64,000 bases of DNA from assembly GCF_016908595.1 (NCBI RefSeq), contig NZ_JAFBEC010000014.1:1-64000 (forward strand), in the 5' to 3' direction. The notes below the pieces were generated by a model that had not been told where the DNA came from, ran no database searches, and worked only from the letters and a program-made list of their open reading frames with translations. The stretch's first letter is position 1; each line of letters starts with the position of its first letter. The position numbers and the translations under genes are program-made. Origin of the DNA: Geomicrobium sediminis (lineage in GTDB: Bacteria; Bacillota; Bacilli; Bacillales; Marinococcaceae). This document shows positions 58,896-64,000 of the stretch, in pieces.

Positions 58896-59686
58896 AAGAA
58901 GCGTATCCAATTGCCTGGCTTTGTGAAGCGCTGGGGATCTCACGGGCGAGCTACTATAAATGGATCCAGCGCCAAACGCCTGACGATGAAGCCGATGACC
59001 GAGCGCTTATGGACGAGATCACAACCATTTATCACGATCACAAAGGCATCTATGGCTATCGCCGTATCACCATTTATTTACGCCAACGTAAAGGCATGAC
59101 CATTAACCATAAGCGTGTTCGTCGTCTGATGAAACACCTTGGTTTGCGTGCCGTGATCCGACAAAAGCGAAAGTCCTATCGCCCAAGCACGCCTGAAGTA
59201 ACCGCAGAGAATCTACTCAATCGAAACTTCACTGCTGAACGCGAAAATGAAAAGTGGCTGACTGATGTGACTGAACTGAAATTCCCTAGTGGTCAAAAAG
59301 CGTACTTAAGTGCAATTTTAGACCTTGGGAAAGGAACCATAGTGAGCCATGTCCTCGGTCATTCCAACAACAATAAGCTTGTCTTTGATACGTACCATCA
59401 AGCGATTGAAAGAACGCAAGCGACCCATGTTCTTCTCCATAGTGACCGTGGCTATCAATATACATCGCCAAGTTTTCAACGTTTGTTAAAGCAGCGTCAG
59501 TTTGTCCAAAGCATGTCTCGTGTAGGCCGATGTATTGATAATGGACCGATGGAGGCGTTTTGGGGAACGTTAAAATCGGAGATGTTTCACTTAAAGAAGT
59601 ATCATACGTTTGAAGAGCTCGAACACGATATTCATGCGTACATCAAGTTCTATAATGAAGACCGAATCACATTAAAAATGGCATAG
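58787..59686 (+). CDS. IS3-family transposase OrfB (DDE)
   Basis: A DDE integrase-fold transposase in the -1 frame relative to OrfA, made as an OrfAB fusion by frameshifting at 58814-58820. HTH_21-type segment (YGYRRITIYLRQ), then rve catalytic core: D in WLTDVTEL, D in LLHSDRGYQY, E in GPMEAFWGTLKSE. The end, FYNEDRITLKMA then TAG, is some 10-15 residues shorter than usual for the family; the frame after the TAG (LTTSY...) resembles the missing piece, so the final part may be cut by a stop change. Confidence 0.9.
   Translation: MVRDGEQRPKKDQRNRRGDDEKRLHQEASYQTIEALKEAYPIAWLCEALGISRASYYKWIQRQTPDDEADDRALMDEITTIYHDHKGIYGYRRITIYLRQRKGMTINHKRVRRLMKHLGLRAVIRQKRKSYRPSTPEVTAENLLNRNFTAERENEKWLTDVTELKFPSGQKAYLSAILDLGKGTIVSHVLGHSNNNKLVFDTYHQAIERTQATHVLLHSDRGYQYTSPSFQRLLKQRQFVQSMSRVGRCIDNGPMEAFWGTLKSEMFHLKKYHTFEELEHDIHAYIKFYNEDRITLKMA
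58814..58820 (+). promoter_or_regulatory. -1 ribosomal frameshift site of the IS
   Basis: A AAA AAG in the OrfA frame, the commonest IS3-family slippery heptamer. It joins OrfA to the OrfB frame, which is open from 58787. Confidence 0.8.
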
Positions 59687-59730
59687 CTCACGACGAGCTA
59701 TACCATATCTACATACTTTACTTATTTACC

Positions 59731-59755
59731 TGTCTACTTGACAGGGGGCAGTTCA
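59731..59755 (-). repeat. Right terminal inverted repeat of the IS
   Basis: On the minus strand begins TGAACTGCCCCCTGTCAAG, the usual IS150-group end, finishing AGTAGACA. Confidence 0.88.
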
Positions 59756-59758
59756 ATT

Positions 59759-59778
59759 AAACGGTCGCTCTTTTTTTT
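59759..59778 (-). terminator. Inner half of htpG terminator, right of the IS
   Basis: Ten to thirty bases past the htpG stop. With the left half at 58088-58103 it forms one stem; the IS lies in the loop. In the present sequence the two halves are 1.65 kb apart. Confidence 0.7.
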
Positions 59779-59787
59779 ATCCTTATA

Positions 59788-61647
59788 TTAGATCATGACT
59801 TTACATACGTCTTGCGAAAATGCAACTGGATCTTCAAGCGGTAATCCTTCAATTAGGAGGGCTTGGTTGTACAATACGTTTGTGTACAAAGCCAATGTCT
59901 CTTCATCCGCATGCTGCAATTTCGTAAACACCTCATGCTTTGCATTAATCTCTAACACTTTATCTGCTTTGACTTGTTGATTATTGTCAGGCATCGATTG
60001 AAGGACTTTTTCCATTTCAATCGTAATTTCTCCATCTGCCGCAAGTACGACAGGGTGAGATTTCAAGCGTTTTGATTCACGAACATCTGATACTTTGTTG
60101 CCTAGAATCTCTTTCATTTTATTAAAGAGTTCTTTAAAGTCATCATTCGTTTCTTCTTGATCTTCGTTAAAATCTAAGTCTGCACTCGAAACCGATTGAA
60201 ACGGCTTCTCCTTGTAATTCTCTAGCATTTTAATCGCGAACTCATCAATATCTTCTGTAAGATAAAGAATTTCAAATCCTTTATCTGCAACCATTTCTGT
60301 TTGTGGAAGCTTTTTAATTCGTTGTACAGATTCGCCTGTTGCATAATAGATTGCTGTTTGTTCTTCAGGCATACGATCGATGTACTCAAGTAATGACGTA
60401 TACTTTTCTTCATGCGATGAATAGAAGAGCAGCAAATCTTCTAAGTCCTTTTTGTTCATTCCAAAATCGCTATACACACCGAACTTCAATTGACGGCCAA
60501 ATGATTCATAAAACGTCACGTAACGCTCACGATCATTTTTTTGCATCGTCTTTAATTGTGATTTGATTTTTGATTTGATGTTTTTTGCGATCAATTGTAG
60601 TTGGCGATCATGTTGCAGCATTTCTCTTGAAATGTTCAACGATAGATCTTCTGAATCGACGAGTCCTTTAACGAAACTAAAGTAATCCGGTAACAAGTCA
60701 GAGCATTTTTCCATTATCAACACACCGTTAGCATAGAGCTCTAACCCTTTCTCGAACTCTTTAGAGTAATAATCAAATGGAACGTTTTCTGGGATGTAAA
60801 GAATGGAATCGTAACGAACAGCACCGTCAACACTAATATGAACATGATCTAACGGTGTATCAAACCCATATCGCTTATCTTGATAAAACTGCTCATAATC
60901 TTCTTTCGTTAATTCACTTTTGTTTTTACGCCAGATTGGAATCATGCTGTTAATCGTCTGTGTTTCAACGACTTCAACCATATCATCTGACTCTTCGTCT
61001 TTTGGCTGTTGAGTTGTTACGTTCATCGTAATTGGATAGCCAATGAAATCAGAGTACTTCTTAACAATCGTTTGTAGGCGATGTTCTTCCAAATACTCAT
61101 CGTATGTCTCGTCTTCACTGTTTTCTTTTAACTTCAAAACAATTGTCGTACCAATCGTCTCTTTGTCTACTGGGTTAATTGAGAAACCATCGGTACCGTC
61201 TGAAGTCCAAGCATAGGCCTGTGTCTCATCAACAGAACGACTCGTAACGGTTACTTCAGATGCAATCATAAATGCTGCATAAAAGCCTACACCGAATTGT
61301 CCAATAATATCGTGACCATCTTGAATTTCTTGTTCCTTTTTAAACGCGAGTGAACCACTCTTGGCAATCGTTCCGAGGTTGTTTTCAAGTTCTTCACGTG
61401 ACATGCCGATTCCAGTGTCTGTGATCGTTAATGTACGCTCTTCTTTGTTCGGTTGAATGTGAATGTAATAATCCTCACGGTTAAAAGTAATGTTGTCATC
61501 TGTAAGCGCTCGGTAGTACATCTTATCAATTGCATCACTTGCATTAGAAATTAATTCACGTAGAAAAATTTCTTTATGCGTATAGATCGAGTTAATCATT
61601 AATTCTAATAGTCGTTGTGACTCAGCTTGGAAAGGTATTTTTGTCAT
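59788..61647 (-). CDS. htpG: Hsp90-type molecular chaperone HtpG
   Basis: A 619-residue ATP-dependent chaperone dimer. N-terminal GHKL ATPase: [15 protein letters not shown] at about 33-47, DTGIGMS at about 78-84, GTIAKSGS at about 95-102, [12 protein letters not shown] at about 118-129. Middle domain has [12 protein letters not shown]; the C-terminal dimerisation domain is complete to the end. Length is normal. AAGGAGG lies 7 bases before the ATG. The leader carries a CIRCE element, so HrcA control is likely; its terminator is interrupted by an IS. Confidence 0.95.
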   Translation of the reverse strand: MTKIPFQAESQRLLELMINSIYTHKEIFLRELISNASDAIDKMYYRALTDDNITFNREDYYIHIQPNKEERTLTITDTGIGMSREELENNLGTIAKSGSLAFKKEQEIQDGHDIIGQFGVGFYAAFMIASEVTVTSRSVDETQAYAWTSDGTDGFSINPVDKETIGTTIVLKLKENSEDETYDEYLEEHRLQTIVKKYSDFIGYPITMNVTTQQPKDEESDDMVEVVETQTINSMIPIWRKNKSELTKEDYEQFYQDKRYGFDTPLDHVHISVDGAVRYDSILYIPENVPFDYYSKEFEKGLELYANGVLIMEKCSDLLPDYFSFVKGLVDSEDLSLNISREMLQHDRQLQLIAKNIKSKIKSQLKTMQKNDRERYVTFYESFGRQLKFGVYSDFGMNKKDLEDLLLFYSSHEEKYTSLLEYIDRMPEEQTAIYYATGESVQRIKKLPQTEMVADKGFEILYLTEDIDEFAIKMLENYKEKPFQSVSSADLDFNEDQEETNDDFKELFNKMKEILGNKVSDVRESKRLKSHPVVLAADGEITIEMEKVLQSMPDNNQQVKADKVLEINAKHEVFTKLQHADEETLALYTNVLYNQALLIEGLPLEDPVAFSQDVCKVMI

Positions 61648-61671
61648 GATAAGTCCTCCTTCACATTTCCA

Positions 61672-61698
61672 TTAGCACTCTTCTATGTAAAGTGCTAA
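61672..61698. promoter_or_regulatory. CIRCE operator (HrcA site) of htpG
   Basis: TTAGCACTC (61672-61680), 9 bases, AAGTGCTAA (61690-61698). It matches the CIRCE consensus TTAGCACTC-N9-GAGTGCTAA with one mismatch. It lies in the htpG 5' leader, just downstream of the promoter. Confidence 0.92.
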
Positions 61699-61707
61699 CC
61701 TATTTTT

Positions 61708-61735
61708 ATTTTACAGATCTCGTGCAACGCGTCAA
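61708..61735 (-). promoter_or_regulatory. Sigma-A promoter of htpG
   Basis: Minus strand: TTGACG (complement of 61730-61735), 16 bases, TAAAAT (complement of 61708-61713), immediately upstream of the CIRCE. Confidence 0.7.
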
Positions 61736-61867
61736 CATTTCTCTTAAGCTTTTAACAATTATGTTACGACTTTTGCTAATCTTTAATTGAATTGTTAACG
61801 TGGTGCGTGCAACTTGTTTGTATAATAGTAGTAAGGAGAAAGGCTCTCTTACAAGAGGTGAGATGCA

Positions 61868-62413
61868 ATGAACCATTTCAATATACAAGCGATTATCAAA
61901 CAAGAAGAAATCCATTCAGTAATCTCTCTTTACCGCCATACGCATGCAAAAGAACAATGTGATGAGATACAAACTGAACTTTTACAACACTTTCATTATG
62001 AAGGTTTTTTAGCTTTGAAAGTTTTGGACGCAAATGATCAACTTATCGGATTTATTTACGGCTATACATCAAAGCCTGGTCAAGCCGATCATGAACAATT
62101 TAAAACGACGTTAAACAAAGACTTATACGATCAATGGCTACACCATTGCTTTGTCATTACAGGAATTGTGATCCACCCTACAATCCGTCGAAAGAAAATC
62201 GTTCGTTATTTAATTGAACACATAACAAATGTCGTGCGACATAAAACAGCGATTTTAACATTAGAACTCTCGAACAAAAAAGATCGTAATCTATATAAGC
62301 AACTCGGTTGGGATCTGATTTGTGACCATTATTACCCGACCTCCATCATTAAACCCTTTGTTATTATGGGAAAACAACTCCAATCCACTCCCCAACTTAC
62401 TTCTCAAGCATAG
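61868..62413 (+). CDS. GNAT-like N-acetyltransferase
   Basis: A 181-residue protein with the GNAT core: LIGFIYGYT (beta strands), FVITGIVIHPTIRRKKIVRYLIEHI at about 98-122 where the acetyl-CoA loop IRRKKIVRYL replaces the usual RxxGxG/A, and LELSNKKDRNLYKQLGWDLI near the end. The loop lacks the usual Gly residues, so cofactor binding may differ or be lost. GAGGTGAG precedes the ATG. Followed by a strong terminator. Confidence 0.7.
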   Translation: MNHFNIQAIIKQEEIHSVISLYRHTHAKEQCDEIQTELLQHFHYEGFLALKVLDANDQLIGFIYGYTSKPGQADHEQFKTTLNKDLYDQWLHHCFVITGIVIHPTIRRKKIVRYLIEHITNVVRHKTAILTLELSNKKDRNLYKQLGWDLICDHYYPTSIIKPFVIMGKQLQSTPQLTSQA

Positions 62414-62440
62414 AGCAATTTTGCTCTATGCTTGTTTTTG
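62405..62440 (+). terminator. Terminator of GNAT gene
   Basis: A perfect 14-bp stem (62405-62418 with 62421-62434) followed by TTTTTG; starts within the last codons of the gene. Confidence 0.88.
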
Positions 62441-62525
62441 TAAAAAACTACTAAGCTCAATTGATTGTTTGTCATTCAAATCCCATGTATATTTTAAAGG
62501 GAAGTGTTCATTCGGAGAGGATAAA

Positions 62526-63455
62526 ATGACTCAATCATCTTTACGCTTTTGGTTAAAAGTATCTCGAGCACAAGTGTTACCGGTTATGGTGCTTCCAGTT
62601 ATGATTGGTGCAGCCGGAGCATTTGCGTTTACGCAATCGCTTCATCTCGGTCTTTTTCTTATTACGCTAATCGGTGCACTTAGTGCCCATTTATTTAGCA
62701 ATATGATTAACGATTTGTGGGACTTTAAGAATGGTGTTGACCAAGCAGCTGAAGAATCTGCTGCTTCAATATCCACAAATTCACGTGTACTACCGAATGG
62801 CCAAGTGAACATCCGCACGTTTGCTCTTGTTACTTGGGGGTACTTCGCAATAGCTCTCCTTGCTGGCATAAGTTTAAGTGTTATTGTCGGTTGGCCCGTA
62901 TTTCTCTTTGCTGTAGTTGGTGGACTTATTGCTTACTTTTATGTCGCTCCACCGCTGAAGTTCGGCTATCGTGGTAAGGGGTATAGTGAGCTTGCTATTT
63001 TTCTTGCGTTCGGTGTATTACCAGTGACTGGAACGTATTATGTTCTAACTGAATCACTCCATATCGAGGCTTTTTTAATTAGTATTCCGATCGGCTTGTT
63101 AACGACACTAATTCTTTACAACCACCACTTCCTTCATTGGGAAGCCGATCTAAACGCTGGTAAAAAAACACTCGTCGTTATTTTTGGTGAGAAGAAAGCA
63201 ATAAACTTCTCAAAATTCCTTGCAGGATTAAGTTATCTATCTTTGCTTCTTCTTGTTATTGGACAAGTGTTACCTTGGTACGCCCTCATCGCTTTATTGT
63301 CTGCGTATCCACTATTGAAAACCTATGGATCATTATCGTCTAAAAATGAAAGTAAACAGTATGCCGTTCTAATGGGCGCATCATTAAAGGCGACAATCCG
63401 TACTGGCTTAGTTATGACTTTATCGCTAATTATTAGCGGTATAATTACAATGTAG
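62526..63455 (+). CDS. UbiA-family prenyltransferase (MenA-like)
   Basis: A 309-residue membrane enzyme with eight or nine TM helices that moves a prenyl chain from a diphosphate to an aromatic ring. The first Asp-rich motif is NMINDLWDFKNGVD at about 63-76; the second is HHFLHWEADLNAGKKT at about 201-216. The nearest well-known member is 1,4-dihydroxy-2-naphthoate polyprenyltransferase of menaquinone synthesis, but the second motif is weaker than in typical MenA, so the acceptor is left open. ATG 62526 follows GGAGAGG; the frame extends upstream through the GNAT gene without meaning. Confidence 0.8.
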   Translation: MTQSSLRFWLKVSRAQVLPVMVLPVMIGAAGAFAFTQSLHLGLFLITLIGALSAHLFSNMINDLWDFKNGVDQAAEESAASISTNSRVLPNGQVNIRTFALVTWGYFAIALLAGISLSVIVGWPVFLFAVVGGLIAYFYVAPPLKFGYRGKGYSELAIFLAFGVLPVTGTYYVLTESLHIEAFLISIPIGLLTTLILYNHHFLHWEADLNAGKKTLVVIFGEKKAINFSKFLAGLSYLSLLLLVIGQVLPWYALIALLSAYPLLKTYGSLSSKNESKQYAVLMGASLKATIRTGLVMTLSLIISGIITM

Positions 63456-63466
63456 AGGTGAACATC

Positions 63467-64000
63467 ATGACAGAGAAACGAGTATTAGGAGAATTTCATA
63501 ACATTATTAATGAAAATAACACGTGGAGAATTGGCGGCTTCCCACTTCAAGATGGAAGCTTTTGGGAATATCGCGAACCAAATGCGGTCGTCATTTCTCG
63601 AAACGGCATGCTTTATGTTCGTGCACCACTAAGCCGTTCACATGACCACGTCCAAATTCTTGATAATGCTAAGCATATGTACTACTCAAAAGAACCTGTT
63701 ATTGTACCTGAAGATGGCAAAATCAGCTTTGAACTTAGCATTAAAGCAAATACGAAAGACACGACTCCTGGTGACTTGTATGACGGGTATGTATCCATTA
63801 ACTTGCTTGATTTCACTACAGGTGCAGCGCTTGATTTCTTTACAAATGCTGAACAATATTCTTCTGTTTATGGAATTCTTCCATTCCCAGGCGTTGACGT
63901 TCCTGACACCGATCAAACGAAATATTTCTGCATGTTCAAAGAATCAACGGACCACTTTAAAACTGATGATTTCAACCTATACAAAATTACGTACGACCAA
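63467..64000 (+). CDS. DUF6081-type protein, 3' end outside window
   Basis: An open frame of 178 codons that runs off the window. The start MTEKRVLGEFHNIINENNT follows AGAGGTG and lies 11 bases after the prenyltransferase stop, so the two are likely co-transcribed. The sequence (WRIGGFPLQDGSFWEYREPN; ELSIKANTKDT; GDLYDGYVSINLLDF) looks like a beta-rich protein of the DUF6081 family, of unknown function. No signal peptide. Confidence 0.7.
   Translation, partial: MTEKRVLGEFHNIINENNTWRIGGFPLQDGSFWEYREPNAVVISRNGMLYVRAPLSRSHDHVQILDNAKHMYYSKEPVIVPEDGKISFELSIKANTKDTTPGDLYDGYVSINLLDFTTGAALDFFTNAEQYSSVYGILPFPGVDVPDTDQTKYFCMFKESTDHFKTDDFNLYKITYDQ

Larger units (their letters stand above)
58107..59755 (+). 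mobile_element. IS3-family (IS150-type) insertion sequence
   Basis: A complete 1649-bp element. Terminal inverted repeats of about 25 bp (58107-58131 and 59731-59755) match at 19 of 25 positions, begin TGA and share CCCT and AAGTAGACA. The direct repeat ATT flanks it (58104-58106 and 59756-59758). Two overlapping frames with a -1 slippery site lie inside. The intact ends, duplication and frames suggest a recent insertion, though the last residues of the transposase may be lost. Confidence 0.92.

Noticed and set aside
1-64000. CRISPR arrays, prophage, integrative elements, rRNA
   Set aside because: I looked for spaced direct repeats, phage structural genes and rRNA segments and saw none; the IS is the only clear mobile element.

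Overview
The window comes from a low-G+C, spore-forming Bacillaceae bacterium, probably an alkaliphilic or halotolerant lineage. Gene order and families match the Bacillus core: rnjA-rpoY beside a YkrA-type hydrolase, peptide deformylase and YkyA; dapH-dapL next to a YkuT-type MscS channel; a YjcZ small protein; a YhfW-type Rieske oxidoreductase; an RsbR-like STAS protein; CsbD. Secreted and membrane-associated proteins are rich in Glu/Asp, as in alkaliphiles and halophiles. Most genes have strong GGAGG ribosome sites, and many operons end in textbook hairpin terminators. No prophage, CRISPR array or rRNA operon is visible. The organism call is inference; I ran no search.

Layout. 0-5 kb: translation and RNA-decay genes (YkyA lipoprotein, YjcZ, deformylase, HAD hydrolase, RNAP epsilon and RNase J1 behind a long structured leader). 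5-14.5 kb: CHRD protein, thioredoxin-like protein, Na/Pi cotransporter with PhoU partner, glycerophosphodiesterase, DAP-pathway lysine genes, MscS channel, nucleotidyltransferase and two small coat-like proteins. 14.7-20.3 kb: RND exporter with its two-component system. 20.4-23.4 kb: a DctPQM TRAP importer. 23.4-24.3 kb: RibU under an FMN riboswitch. 24.5-31.1 kb: a deleted uvsE, cyclase, copZ, ABC exporter with csoR, SodC and an amidohydrolase. 31.3-35.6 kb: tRNA-Val, a DUF3006 gene coupled to a secreted MBL-HhH protein, an ABC-F protein and several tiny proteins. 35.8-43.4 kb: a six-gene TAXI-TRAP / FadR / GlcD-GlcF / LhgO operon that looks like an uptake and oxidation route for 2-hydroxyglutarate. 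43.6-57.7 kb: mixed housekeeping and stress genes (GNAT, a nonsense-split phosphoesterase, YhfW, RsbR-like, resolvase-like, DinB, secreted glycosidase-like protein, CsbD, MATE, a second two-component system, a radical SAM protein). 57.8-61.7 kb: a palindromic repeat element, a complete IS150-type insertion sequence and htpG. 61.9-64 kb: GNAT, UbiA prenyltransferase and a DUF6081 gene cut by the window edge.

The most interesting signals are regulatory or concern gene decay. The IS150-type element sits in the loop of what reads as the htpG terminator, with a 3-bp ATT duplication. A CIRCE operator lies in the htpG leader. The RsbR-like frame has no stop codon before its own terminator. The DUF3006 gene appears to start at ATT. 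uvsE has lost an internal in-frame block that should include active-site residues. A membrane metallophosphoesterase is split by a single TAA. The 2-hydroxyglutarate operon has a 25-bp palindromic operator and a cre-like site at a good sigma-A promoter. An ABC exporter promoter has a perfect -10, no -35, and two 18-bp repeats phased by 21 bp. A TIR-bearing repeat at 57.9 kb shares 21 of 23 bases with the stem of the sodC terminator at 28.9 kb. The rpoY-rnjA leader carries a strong promoter followed by a long irregular hairpin of no family I recognise.
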